Assembly: GCA_023078555.1 (NCBI GenBank)
Contig: CM041200.1
Span: 7,603,361 to 7,667,360 of the forward strand
Origin: Ulva prolifera
Taxonomy: Eukaryota; Chlorophyta; Ulvophyceae; Ulvales; Ulvaceae
DNA: 64,000 nucleotides
Direction of reading: 5' to 3'
Shown piece after piece: positions 45,173-56,636 of this stretch. Position 1 is the stretch's first letter. Each line of letters starts with the position of its first letter. The notes under the pieces are model-generated. The model was not told the DNA's origin. It saw only the letters and a list, made by a program, of their open reading frames with translations, and did no database searches. The translations under genes and the position numbers were made by a program.

Positions 45173-48100
45173 GAGGATGGTACGCATGTTTGTGTGTGTC
45201 GCGGGCATGCACCGGTTTGTTGCGCGAGCAGCACAGCTGCACCAACATAGGCCTATGTAGGGAAGGCAGAGGGCAGTCGTTCCGCCAGGCGGCGTCGGTG
45301 TAGAGCGTTCGGAAGATGCGCTGCCAGTGTCGCGCACAATGCAGTCTAGATCCCATGGCCAGTCCTCGGGCTGCCAATCTGGTGGGAGAGGAATGTTCTG
45401 CGAAGCATCAGTTTACACATACATACATACCATGTTCTCTTATGTGCAGGGAAACTGCAGTGACCCAGACGCGGCGCAGCAGCTGCCGCCGCCGCAGCGG
45501 GGGGACGCACCGCTGCTGCCGCTGCGGCCCTTCCAGTGCCTCCTCCTGGTGCCAGACACCCTTTTTGATGTTGAGCATAGCCGCCTATGGCTGGACAACC
45601 TCTACCTCAGGCCCCACTGGCAGCCTGGGGTCAGGGTGCTGCCATCCCTGCAACGGACTCCCTCGTATGTCACTGTAGGTGGACGGGGGCCAAAATACGC
45701 GGTGCATCTCTCGCCGTCGAATGTCAAAGCCCCCAGATCATCGGAGCTGCATGTGTCTGCGGTGACCTTCCAGGGCGACGCCACACACAGCTTGCATGCT
45801 GTGTTGGCCGATGGAGGTGGATCAGAGACGACCGTGTTCCTGCGCGGTCCGTGCCCCCACTTCCTTGCTCTGCTCCTCCGCTCCTCCTCTGAACTCAATC
45901 TGCACTCATACTATGGTTAGTAACCAGGTGGTTCTGAGTGCAATACACCAGCCTGCAGGCCACGGGGTGTACTAGCTGCAAATAACGCAACAAAGCTGAG
46001 CTAAGCGTCAACGTCAGTAGAGATGCATACAGGCGCATTGGTAGCTCTGCAGATCTCTAGAGATCCGTGATCCTGCCTCAGATGCCAACAGTGCACCATA
46101 GTGGCTGCAATGCTGGTACAAACTTTTGCAGATTGCATCTTCACAGACTGGGGCGGCCGGGTGCCGCCAGTCGCAATGACCACATGGTCCAGCGCCAGCA
46201 TCACGGACACCGTCTTCCGCAACATGTACCAGCGCGCGGAGCTCGTCGACGTCTCCTTCAACGGCCTTGTGCATTTCCACAATGTTACTCTCGCCGACAC
46301 AGCAGTGCCTCCCCACGGCCGCATCGTTTCGACGTCCATGAACGACTACCTGCCCTCGCCCACCACCGACAGCGTCGGCGTGTACTATAGCTCAGATGAC
46401 GAGAACTATGATGTCATCGTGAAGGAGGTGCGGCGCAGCGCCGGCGGCGTGTTCAAAGCGGACCATGTCATTGTGTCTGCGCATATGAGCGATTGCCTGT
46501 TTCAGCTCTTTGAGCTGGAGGATGACACACCGCATGCAGCCAGGGTGCCCCCCGGCTTCGGTGGCAAAGCGTGCGGCCGTCAGCGCGCGCATGCGCAACG
46601 AAACCGCGGCAGGTGCCATGGGATTCGCCGATGATTTGTATTACTATCCAGCAGACGTCGACTACACAGACAAGTTCGGCAGGGACCGTTGGGTTTTGAG
46701 TCACTACCTCGATTACATGCCTGACTATGAATTACTTATCACGCCGGATGCGGCGCCAGGAGGAGAACCCCTGCAAGGCGGTGCGGGCAGTACCCTCGCC
46801 GACGCTCCACTCGCACAGCATCCGGTGGCTGTCCATGCAGTCTACAACGGTGTGCCGACTGCGGCCGTGCCCGTGTCGGACTACCTGACTGAAGAGAATC
46901 TTAGATTTGGCGGACTAGAGCTTTCGAGGGAGGTGCATCTATACTATGAGGATGCCTATGGGGAGCACCGGCCGGACATGGCTGAGCGGCTGAGTCACCT
47001 GCAGGAGGTCGACCCCTGGTTTGCGGGGCTCCAGCGAGTACGAGCCATCACCCACTTGCTGTTGTATGTCAGCTGCGGCCTGGACACAGTTGTGTGTTCA
47101 GGCCGCTACCCATCCGCGGCCTCAACTTCGATGACCGCTGTGTTTGTGTGCATTGCCGCATCAATTGTGCAGCCACGGCGCACGCCAGCGCATACAAACA
47201 TCATGCATGTGGCTGCATAGCTGCACAGCAACATCTGGTCAACGCGTGTGGGCAATTGCATGCACATGCTCGCAGCGAGACGGTACCGCAGTGTGCCGCA
47301 CTGCGAACTCACACGCATTGTGCACACGTGTACCGCCTCTGATCGGGTTGTCGTGGCTGCCAGTGGGGCACGTTTGCGCCCCGGCAGGCATGTCCACACA
47401 GGCCTAATCTGCACGTTCTGCACCGCATGCAGTTCCATGCTTGCGGGGGTGCAACGCGTGCGGCTGCAGGTTCTTCCAGACCAAGCACCTCCACCTCCAG
47501 AATGGCCCCCATTCAGCTTGCAGACAGAGCCACATACCTCAAAGGCAAGCACCCCACAGTCTGAGCAGCCCGTCTCCCGTGTTGTCGTGCTGAGCATCGC
47601 TGCCATGCTGTGCGCTGTGCTTTGCGCATTATTGGTTGTTTACGCAGACGTACAGCGACGTCGTGCTGAGCATCGCTGCCATGCTGTGCGCTGTGCTTTG
47701 CGCATTATTGGTTGTTTACGCAGCCGTACAGCGACGGAGACAATCCGCAGAGGCCGTCAAGGTTGCGGCGTACCGGCGGACAGAAGCGGCACTGCGCTGC
47801 GCTGTGTCACAGCAGCACCTTCACCTTCCTGCAGGCCCCAAGGACCAGGGGTTGAGTAGCCTGCATGCCAGCCCCCGTGTTCCTCAGTCGTCGATGAACC
47901 CTGACTTTGAGTATGTGCTTCCAACCCAGCTCGCACTGCTCAAGGCCGGGCCTGGCCTTGATACCGAGCCGCTCACAGACGGCCATGGGGGTGCGCCCAT
48001 CATGGGGATGACAGACTGCGACAACACCCGTGGCACCCCCAGCAAACATGACAGCGCAGCCGCTGCGTCCGGCCGCAGTAGAAGGTCAAAGAGCGAGCAA

Positions 48101-49082
48101 CGCGTGGCAGTCACTGATGGCGGCAGCATCGGAGGCGACGTCTACTCAGCTTCCGTCTGTCGAAACCTGCGGATGGCGGCCATGTCCGCACCGGTGTATG
48201 GTGTGTCTGCAGATGTTGAGGGGCGGGTGGGGGAGGTGCTGTCCTCAGATCCACGCATGCATGGATCAGATCTGGAGAGGGCGGGAAGCACAATTGTGCT
48301 CTCCCCGTTTGAGAGACTCCCCCACAGCACAAAAGGACACCCCCTGTGCCATGCGCCTTCTCAGTGTAGAACGCACATGGAAATGTATGAGACTTCCGTA
48401 TGCGGAGGGGCGACTCGCCTAGGACGCAGCGCATGTGGAGAATACAGGCTGAGTGGCCAGGGGCAGATGACTGTCACGGTCATACCTGGCGATGAAGTCG
48501 ATTGTGCAAAGACCGCCCCTGTGGAGGGTACGGCCGCGGCGCTGCCAGAGACTGTGCAGGCAGGGCAGCAGGTGCGGCGCCTGTGCCGGCAGCTGGACAG
48601 CTTCGGCGAAACGGACAGGTTCCTGGGGCGCTTCGAGTGGCTGGGGTGGCAGCACCGGCGCCGTGGAGGTGCGCGGGCACGCCTGTAGTTCATGCCTACG
48701 TCGTGTCTTTGCAGTGTCCTGCTGCTTGAAACCGATAACCTTGCAGGGTCACGTGTTGATGTTTGCATGAGATGCATGCATTGCAGGTCAAGGGCTTGTG
48801 CAGTTTGCGGAGGACAAACATGGTTGCGACTTTGCGATCAAGTTCTTCCTGGACCGGGCCTCCTTCCTCACCGAGGCCGCCCTCTACGCCGCAGCCTTCC
48901 ACCACCTCCGAGTCCACAGCACGTGGTACCTCCTCCCCTGATCATGAGGCCACAGCCCGTATTTGTGTGGACTCCACAACATACCTCGGATCCCCGTCCA
49001 AGACTGTTCTGATAGCGGAGGCTGTTGCACGGTTCCTGCCGCAGGTGGAGGTGGTGTGTGACGGCGCGGCGGGGGGCCTGGA
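45173..49082 (+). repeat. Segmental duplication, copy 2, left part
   Basis: Near-identical to 21674-25564. At the left edge (45173) it continues naturally from the RK5 A-B intron. At the right edge it stops at CCTGGA, where the transposon begins; homology resumes at 61003. Confidence 0.9.
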
Positions 49083-51631
49083 TCAAGCAGCCACAGAGAA
49101 AGCTAATCAGCATGCCTTGCAAGTTGGAATAGCGGGATGGCCAATTTTCCTTGCGCTGGCATACTGCAGGTATTGCATTACACCTCTCGAATGTGTGCTG
49201 AATGCAATGCCTACTCACTCTGGCATGAATCTGTAAGTAGCTATAGTCAATGGCTGGAACCGAAGCATGCTGATCGTGTGACATTCTTAAAAGTCTGCAG
49301 GTATGAGGGATTCTTTCATTTTGCTATCTGCCACATGTTTCTGTATGGCCTGATTCCAGACTTCTTCCTGGTCTGGGCTGACCCGAACAAGCCCACTGCG
49401 AGGAGCGATGTGGACGCAATGGGCAAAGCCATTTTTGCATGGCCTGCCTACATCAAGGCGGCCATGAGGGAAAATATTGCCCAAATCATACCAAGCGGGT
49501 TATGCAGCAAGTACTGTGCAGACTTGTTCAAGTGCGCATTTTTTTCCACTCCGTGCCCGGGACTGGTGCACAGGTGTCATGCATCAGTAGATGTATAGGT
49601 GTACCCTCCCGCTGAGTGTGGCGGGAAGTGCTGCAGCCGGAGCGGATGGCGAATGGAGGACTACCTTACATTTGTTGATGTGTATGCACCCTTCGTGTTC
49701 TTCAACCTGCCATGGATGCGTAAAGATCATGTGATTCGGGATATGTTCAACCGGCAATGGTCAGCTCTGCGTGCGGCCACCCTCTGCTGCTTGCGGCAGC
49801 CGCAGAAGAAGGACTTGCAGGAGCATGTACAAGAGTACAGATCAGCCATATGGGATTACGCGGCAGCAGCCCACGAGGTGCGATCTATGACATTCATAAA
49901 TTTAAAACCTGCTGCGATATCCAGCATGACAATTCCGATCAAACTTGATGCCTGCATCAACAGCCCATTCTGACAGTGTCAGCTGCCAGATGCAGAATCT
50001 GTATCGGACGCGGCCGCGCGGAGGAAGACTGCAATCCTGCGGATTTGTGATAGCACAGCCACCACACCACATCTTGCACATCTGGTCCACAGCTGCCGAG
50101 GCTGTACCACACGCAGTTGCCTAAGGAACAGCTGCATAGCCAATCTGTCTGATCTGCACCCCCTGCAATGCATGCCAATGCATACACACCCACAGCCACC
50201 TGCAGGATGCTGAATATTTTACAGCAACATACTGTTGACCTCTACTACCCTGCTACGAAGTATGGGATTTTGAAGAGCACCAGCGCACCTAGAGTTACCA
50301 ATGCACAAACCAGCCTGTTGGTATGTGCAACTGTTGCAACAGAGCTACAATGAGGGTCATTTTAGAACACAGTGCAGCTATCTCACCATTTGCAGCTGAC
50401 AATTGCGGCCGTGTATGAGCTAAGTTGGCCGTCCGTGCAGGCCTATGGGACCACATCGCTGGCCACCATGAAACTTCACCATGCGGTACACCATGTTGGT
50501 GACCAGATGGCAACCCAGGGTTTCCCCGCTCAGTTCCAGGAACTATGGATAGAGCGCATGGTGGGGTATTTCAAGGAATTAGTTCATGGCAATGCGAATG
50601 CGGATCCAGAGATCACCGCCGTCAAAGTACATCTTACCAAGGTTGCTGCAGCACGGAGCAGGTAAGCACTTTTTTTTTTGTTGCACACACTAGACCGGGG
50701 GACCCAGGGCTGATCACAGGTGAGGCGTGCACCTGATGCCTCAGGCACGCTCTAGAGGTGTGCACCGCGTGTTTGCAGGGATCCCGGGGCCTGCCCGGGC
50801 GAGGACAATGCGCCCGGTAAGCAAGCAGCCGACTATGATCTTACAGAGGACGGTGCGAGCCTGAGAGGCCGGAAGATTGTGCAGCCACTTGAGAAGGGTG
50901 CACAGACAATCATCTTGCAACACTTGCCAACACACTTGCTGACTGTCACGGAAGAGGATCCGGTAACAAAGAGACCCGGGAAGCAAGGCTGGTGCAAAGC
51001 GAGCGAGTTCCTCCTCCGCACCATGCTCGGTGAAGACAATCTTGTCTTCGAAGGCTTCAGGCAGGCAACCCTGCGCAATGGAGATTTAGTGTCCAGCCTC
51101 GTGGACCTGTCTCAACCGGTATCTGATAACAAGTGGGCCTTTGTACCCTATGCGTATGATGCAGGTGGCAATGCTGACTTCTGTGTAGTACAAATTTTGT
51201 TCTACGCTCGCATCCGGGTAGGTGCAGAGGAGGGAGTGCCCACATTTTGCCCCGAGCAGTGCGAGGCAGCGGGCGTGGATTTGGAGGTAGACCCAAGCGG
51301 TAGCTGTTTCGAGGCAGAGCCACTGCGGGTGGCAGTGACCAAAATGTGGCTAGCGGAGGCGTGCGACAATGCAATGGGGGCAGTTGGGTGTGAGTCCAAG
51401 TATGGAGAGGCAACAGGTGTAGTCCCAGACTTGCTGGTCGTATCAAATACGAGCGAAACAGCCCGTGTGCATGGCAGAGGTCGTCATGCACTGAGAAATG
51501 GGATCAAAGGTAGGTACTTTGGACATTATCTGGTAGATATTGACCACATACGATGTCAACTCGTACGAGCTGGCACAGATGGCGGTCCACAATTCTTCAT
51601 GACTTGTAGCAAGTTGTCCGGGAAGCCATAG
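49083..51631 (+). pseudogene. CACTA/Plavaka-like transposase, 5'-truncated
   Basis: Exons with plausible GT-AG borders: 49083-49169, 49301 to about 49565, 49599-49877, 50396-50661 and 50779-51631. The joined frame shows, in order, a GIAGWPIFLAL segment, FHFAICHMFLYGLIPDFFLVW (like the D-x-MH-x-FLYG core of these transposases), YLTFVDVYAPFVFFNLPW, W-ALR, then MKLHHAVHHVGDQ...ERMVGYFKEL (like the TIKLHxLxH...ExxER region), and a C-terminal region rich in aromatic and acidic residues ending LSGKP. The N-terminal third, including the first catalytic region, is absent. The 33-bp gap between the second and third exons is too short for a normal intron, so that border is uncertain. Family assignment is by motif order only. 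Confidence 0.55.
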
Positions 51632-52354
51632 TCATCATGTACACATGTACACATGGCTGCAGCTATGTATAGCTGCAGTGCATTGTAAAGATTGCCATGG
51701 CCGTTGAAAGTCAAGCTGCTGCGATACAATGATGAGACTGGAACATGTCAGAGCAACGACCGTACGATCCGCATGCGTATCGCTGATGCTTTACAATCAA
51801 CGCGGCAGTGGCCACAGGTGCACCTCTTAGATTAGATATCTCTACAGCCGCGCTTCCGACGCAGGCAGTAAAGCACAACCGATCAAGTATGTACAGACTG
51901 TACGTACCGACAGTCGAGCAGGTCACATTATATGACGGGCTGCTCTATACGTTGATGTAGGAGCCATGGCAGCCGCCAAGGAGATAATTATTTACGCTGG
52001 AAGCAGCACCACGAAATTCAGAGCAGCACCAAGCGCAGCGCGAAAGAAATGTACATTGAACAAATTCTACATTAGCATGTATCCCAGTAGTCAAGATTGC
52101 GAGGACGACACCATCAGGGTGGAGGACCTGGTGACCAAGAAGGCCACTGTGACCGCCGACTGCGAGGGGAACAGCACGCCGACCACACTCGGCGAGGTAT
52201 GGGACGCCATATTGAATTTCCACGATCCGAATGCAGACATTGATGCGGCGGGTTTGTGGATGGTTGCTGATTGCAAAATTCGGCTGACCCGCGACGGAAA
52301 GCGTAAGGCTTCCGCCGGCGGGAAGCGCAACGCCGCCGATGTGTTACAGCAAGT

Positions 52355-55300
52355 TATAGTTACAAAAGAGTGAACGGGAGAAAACAAACACTGAAACCGA
52401 ATCTCATCCGAATCAAATGCAACATACACTCACACACACACGAACACTACAACCGCACTCACAACTCAGTCCGGCAGGATCGCGTCCTCCAGGCCCGCAT
52501 CATATCGCAACCCTTGCTCCCGAGAGATGACAAGCCCAGACTTCCGATACATATCCGCATTGCCGCGCTGCAATGACACCGACAACACCCGCAGCGCCCA
52601 CTGGACAAACGCGCCTTTGGAGATGCGCCCACTGGCAGCGGCCACATCCCCCAACTGACCGACGAACCTCACGGCAGCCTTGCCCATGAAGCCACACGAT
52701 TTGACCGCAAACGGAACAAACCGGAACGCGGCATGGTCAGGCACGTCCCGCCGGAAGCGGTCCCGCTTCCTGTCCTCCGCCCGCTCCGCCGTCGCACCCG
52801 TCTCCCGCGCCGCAGCGGCCACGTATGAGGCCGCCGGCGCATGCGTGACCACGACGTCCACGGCCGCCATCTCCAGGCGCGGCATGACCACGACGACGTC
52901 CCCGCGGCGATTCAGCTCAACACCCGCGCCCCTCGCGAGGGCACGGTAGAGCGGCTCCAGGGCAGACTGCAGTCCGGCGTAAGCGGCGACCAGGCGCAAG
53001 GCACGAGCCAGGTTATCATGGCGCATCTGGGTCTCCTTTGCCACCTTCTTGCAGACCATGGCGTGGTCTGGTTCGGCGGCAACACCTGCACTGCATTTGC
53101 ACGGAGGGGGGGGGACGTCCGTCGGGACGCGGAATCGCAGGCGGTGCCACACCGCCAGGACAAACATGTCGTCGCCCATGGTGAGAACGCCGCCCGGCAG
53201 AGCGGAGAGGAAGGCGCCTGCAGGCCCCCCCGAAGCGCTCCTGAGCCACGCCGCTTCCCGCCTGCCGGCCGGCGTGTCGAGGTCGATGCCCTGTAGCACG
53301 AGTGAGGCCGCATGGTCCGCGACCGCGCGCCCCACCTCGCGCTGGGCCGCTAGCAGCTTGCCCGAGACGAACGCGTCCGGCAGGTCACGGGCATCCGCCT
53401 CCCACCCCAGCAGCTCATGCAGCTCGTCGAACAAGCCTTGCCAGCGCTGCAACAGACTGCCCCGGCTGTGGCCGCGGAGGGGGCGGAGCAGGTCCGGGCA
53501 GCCGGCGAGGTTGCGCTCAGCCGTGCCGGCCCCCGACAGGAAAGCCGCGTCAGCGACGCTGTCCACCAGCATCGTCAGTCCGAGCCCGCCATGCCTGACA
53601 GGGGACATCAGCCGGTAAGCAAGCCGCCGCGTCTCAGCGTCAGTGGCCGAGTTGTCAGTCGCGGCAGCAGCATCCGCAACCTCAGGCGGCAGGCACAGGA
53701 TTGCGGCGGCACCGCGCCACACAGCGGCCTCCGCCCTGCGCATGTGCGGCTCGAGCACGGCATACGGCACCGTCCGCATCAGGTGCGTCATGCGCACACT
53801 CAGGGACACACGCAGCAGGAGGAACTGCGCCTGCACTGAGAGCGGGATGCGCACGAGGGTCTCGACGAGGCCCTCGACCTCGCGCGCCCGCGCGTCCAGC
53901 ACCTCGGCGACGTACTCCGGGGTGCCCAGCGGCGTGCCGACAGCCTTGAAGCCCGCGTGCAGATCCCGAATGCCGAGCTCTGCGGCCACGCCGGCCGCCG
54001 CCTCGGCGTCGGCGCTGTGGACGCCGCATTTTGCCGGGTTCACCTCAAGCCCAATGCTGCGCACGCCGTCAGCTTCCACGCACAGCCGCCGGAACACGGC
54101 AGCTCCAGCCGCGAGGTCGCCCGCAATGCTGATGTCGTCCAGGTACGCCACCACAGGTGCGCCGGCGCCTGACGCGTCGACGCGCTCCAAGACAGGCTGC
54201 AGGGTCAACGCAAACAGGAGGGGGCCCAGGGGGTCACCTTGGCGGACGCCACGTTGGTAGAGGACCGGCTCGACGTCCTCCGGAGCGCCCGCGATGTGCA
54301 GCGGGGTCCCGGCGCCGTACGCCCACTGCGTGAAGGGCAGCAGCGCCGGGGCACGCTCCTTCACGGCAGCGAACATGGCCGCGCGGTCGATGCAGTTGAA
54401 GGCGTTCTTCATGTCGACCGAGAACACCGAAGCGCCCTCGGCCAGAGCAGAAGACAGGCCGTGCACGACTGTCTCGGTCCCGCCCCGTGTGCCAACGCCG
54501 ACCTGCAGCGGCGCCAGGCTCTCTCCGATGTCGCGGCCGTACTCGCGCAGGGCGCACACTGCCGCGAACCGGTACCAGGTCTCCCCCACCGCGATCGGCC
54601 GCGTGCCACCGTCCGGCTTCTCCAGGCCGATGAGGAGCCCGTCCAGCAGGAACGTCTCCCGTGGCAGCATGCCGGACAGCATGTGGTTGACGACCGCCAG
54701 CAGCGCGTCGGTGGCTGCGTCCGAGGATTGGCATGCTGCGCAGATCATCTCGAACGTCCAGCCGGACGGGCCGGCCGACGACCCCCGATGGTGTGCGCTC
54801 ACGGCGGCCACCGCCGCCACCAGCGCCTCCCGTGTCAGGCACAGAGCGGGGACATCCGGGTTCGGCTCCAGAGGGACCGGCGGATCTGCTGGCGGGAACA
54901 ATGCGCGCAGACCGGCTTGGACCTCCGGGGACCGTGCATCTGCGGGCTTGCCATCCTGCAATCCGCGGCCAGCTTTGTGAATGGAGCGCTTGATGCGAAA
55001 GCATCTGTCGATGTGTTGCGCCCGCAGCTGATCTGCAGACATGGGAGCTTTGCGCCTCCCGGGCCAGCGGCCGGGCGGCGTTTCCTCCCACATCTCCACG
55101 GGCAGCCCGAGGGCGTAGTCGCGGCACCGCCCTGCCGCCGCTTTCCCAGAGCGCCGCCCCCTGCTGTACGCTAGCAGGCGCATGGGCAGGCGCATGAGCT
55201 CCTCGAAAGCGGCAACAACCTCCTCTCGCGCGCTGTCGCCGCGCGCATGCGTGCACGCGTCGGCCACCAGCTCCCACACCCTGGTGCACGACTCGGCCCA

Positions 55301-56182
55301 CCCCAGCCGGGCGGCTGGGGGGACATGCTGCGGCAGGCGCAGCCGTGGGGCCGCGTTGGCCCGCTGCACTGGCGGGGCAGATGCAGCCGCACGGAGCCCG
55401 GCCTGTCTGCGGGGGCCCGCCCGCTGCGACTGGCTACCTGCTCCCCGTCCCTTGCCTTTCTTCTTACCTCCCCGCCGGGCACGTTGCTGCTTGGCGTTGC
55501 CGCCCGTGCCCCCACTGGCCTGCGCAGGGGGGGGTGCGCCGGCGGCTGCTGCGGCTTGGCGATGCGGCCGGCGGGTAGCAGACTGCTTGGCTGCTGCGCC
55601 TGCGAGGCCAGGAGGCGGGGGAAGGGGCGGGGAAGGGGTGTCGGCGGAGGCGGGCGGGGGTGGATGGTGGCACTGTGCACTGCCGTGAGCCCTGTCGTGC
55701 TGGTCGTTACTGGTGGCTGGCGGCTGCTGAGGGGCAGCCGTGGCGAGCTGAGTCTCACCAGGCACCACATTCAGCGCCGATTTTACCTGTTTGCTTGTAT
55801 CTGCAGAGAGATGAGCCTCGGTAGCTGTCCCGCTGGCAGGTGCTGCGCGCCGGCGCTTGGGCTGTGGAGACCCGCGCGGTGACTCGCGCTGCACGACTGC
55901 GAGCTGTCCATTGTTGCAGTTAACAACTTCATTAGTATCTAGGATGCTACGTTGGTCTGTAATCAATAGGCTAGGTCGCACGGGCGACTGCGAAGCGTGC
56001 TGGCGGTTCAGGTCGCTCAGCTTTGCCTTTGACGGCTCCTTCCGCTTCGGCTTGCCCATGGGACCCTAGCATTGCAGATATGGCCTAACAAGTATTATCA
56101 AATGCCAAGCGCCGAGCCTCCGGGGGCTCGACTGCCATGCCGTGGACGAGGTCAATCGACACGACCAACAACAATCGACCCC
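52355..56182 (-). mobile_element. LINE family B, full-length copy (3.8 kb)
   Basis: GTTACAGCAAGT at 52343-52354 and 56183-56194 is a perfect 12-bp target-site duplication. The minus-strand element has a short 5' UTR (56060-56182), one long open frame (52466-56059) and a 3' UTR of about 110 bp ending CTCTTTTGTAAC, with no poly-A. Its last 412 bp recur almost unchanged at 57108-57519, which suggests recent activity. Confidence 0.9.
52466..56059 (-). CDS. LINE reverse transcriptase with zinc finger and restriction-like endonuclease
   Basis: The frame is 1,197 codons and starts MGKPKRKEPSKAK. A basic, Ala/Pro-rich N-terminal region (to about residue 330) precedes the reverse transcriptase. RT motifs: GGTRPIAVGE, FSVDMKNAFN (about 544-553), RQGDPLGPLLF (about 605) and YLDD (639-642). 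The thumb follows with GTPLGTP. Next is a C-x-C...H-x4-C zinc knuckle followed by RHDNL (about 985-1017), then a C-terminal module with VDVVVTHAP (about 1066), AEDRKRDRF and FVPFAVKSCGF. I see no APE-type endonuclease domain. This layout matches LINEs that cut with a restriction-like endonuclease. In this copy the residue before SCGF is Lys, while the truncated copy at 57108 has Glu, as do the family A modules (SHET). The frame is intact, but cleavage activity may be impaired. Confidence 0.85.
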   Translation of the reverse strand: MGKPKRKEPSKAKLSDLNRQHASQSPVRPSLLITDQRSILDTNEVVNCNNGQLAVVQRESPRGSPQPKRRRAAPASGTATEAHLSADTSKQVKSALNVVPGETQLATAAPQQPPATSNDQHDRAHGSAQCHHPPPPASADTPSPPLPPPPGLAGAAAKQSATRRPHRQAAAAAGAPPPAQASGGTGGNAKQQRARRGGKKKGKGRGAGSQSQRAGPRRQAGLRAAASAPPVQRANAAPRLRLPQHVPPAARLGWAESCTRVWELVADACTHARGDSAREEVVAAFEELMRLPMRLLAYSRGRRSGKAAAGRCRDYALGLPVEMWEETPPGRWPGRRKAPMSADQLRAQHIDRCFRIKRSIHKAGRGLQDGKPADARSPEVQAGLRALFPPADPPVPLEPNPDVPALCLTREALVAAVAAVSAHHRGSSAGPSGWTFEMICAACQSSDAATDALLAVVNHMLSGMLPRETFLLDGLLIGLEKPDGGTRPIAVGETWYRFAAVCALREYGRDIGESLAPLQVGVGTRGGTETVVHGLSSALAEGASVFSVDMKNAFNCIDRAAMFAAVKERAPALLPFTQWAYGAGTPLHIAGAPEDVEPVLYQRGVRQGDPLGPLLFALTLQPVLERVDASGAGAPVVAYLDDISIAGDLAAGAAVFRRLCVEADGVRSIGLEVNPAKCGVHSADAEAAAGVAAELGIRDLHAGFKAVGTPLGTPEYVAEVLDARAREVEGLVETLVRIPLSVQAQFLLLRVSLSVRMTHLMRTVPYAVLEPHMRRAEAAVWRGAAAILCLPPEVADAAAATDNSATDAETRRLAYRLMSPVRHGGLGLTMLVDSVADAAFLSGAGTAERNLAGCPDLLRPLRGHSRGSLLQRWQGLFDELHELLGWEADARDLPDAFVSGKLLAAQREVGRAVADHAASLVLQGIDLDTPAGRREAAWLRSASGGPAGAFLSALPGGVLTMGDDMFVLAVWHRLRFRVPTDVPPPPCKCSAGVAAEPDHAMVCKKVAKETQMRHDNLARALRLVAAYAGLQSALEPLYRALARGAGVELNRRGDVVVVMPRLEMAAVDVVVTHAPAASYVAAAARETGATAERAEDRKRDRFRRDVPDHAAFRFVPFAVKSCGFMGKAAVRFVGQLGDVAAASGRISKGAFVQWALRVLSVSLQRGNADMYRKSGLVISREQGLRYDAGLEDAILPD

Positions 56183-56375
56183 GTTACAGCAAGTACGAAC
56201 ACTGGACTTTCGTATACCGCATGTGCATGTCGCTGCGGCAGGGTGCCTCCGTTTGCCTATCTCGAGAAAACTCAATTATGCTGCCTTTGCCTGGAAACGC
56301 ATGGACTAATTTTCAGTCACGTCAAGTACTTTTCGGATGGCCCGGCAGGTACATTTGGCAGTGACTCACTTCGGA

Positions 56376-56497
56376 GTGTGGTTGTTGTGGTCGTGTGTGT
56401 GTGAGTGTGTGTTGATGTTGCTGCGGATGCGATTCGGTTTCAGTGTTTGTTTTCTCCCGTTCACTCTTTTGTAAAGAATGACTTCGGAAGTCGTGAT
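56376..56497 (+). mobile_element. LINE family B 3' UTR fragment
   Basis: About 95 bp ending CACTCTTTTGTAA matches the family B 3' UTR. Imperfect repeats ACTTCGGAGT and ACTTCGGAAGT on either side may be the eroded target duplication. Confidence 0.6.
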
Positions 56498-56636
56498 CGG
56501 TCCACGGTGGTCATCTGTGGCACCTGTCTATCATGTATTCGAGTGGGCGTCGCTATGTGTCCCGATGCCGTCGCTGGCGACACAGTATTTGTCATGGAAC
56601 GTGTCAGCCTGAGACCAGCCGCATCGCTTTGTGCAG

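Larger units (their letters stand above)
51966..56300 (+). pseudogene. Small transposon-borne gene disrupted by a full-length LINE
   Basis: The frame opens at ATG 51966 (MAAAKEIIIYAG), has a basic KRKASAGGKRNA stretch near its end, and meets the LINE at 52354. Removing the LINE and one copy of its 12-bp target duplication lets the frame continue from 56195 to a TAA at about 56298-56300. The original protein would have been roughly 165 residues. As the sequence stands, the frame ends at 52373 inside the LINE tail. I recognise no domain; its place next to the transposase suggests an accessory protein, possibly nucleic-acid binding. Confidence 0.5.

Noticed and set aside
49083-49236. Treating 49083 as the true left end of the CACTA element
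   Set aside because: It has no complement to the right terminus CACTAGCACGATTG, and the coding sequence starts in mid-transposase.
53682-55301. Long GC-rich open frames overlapping the LINE B gene on both strands
   Set aside because: These are shadow frames of the 52466-56059 gene; they contain no independent motifs.
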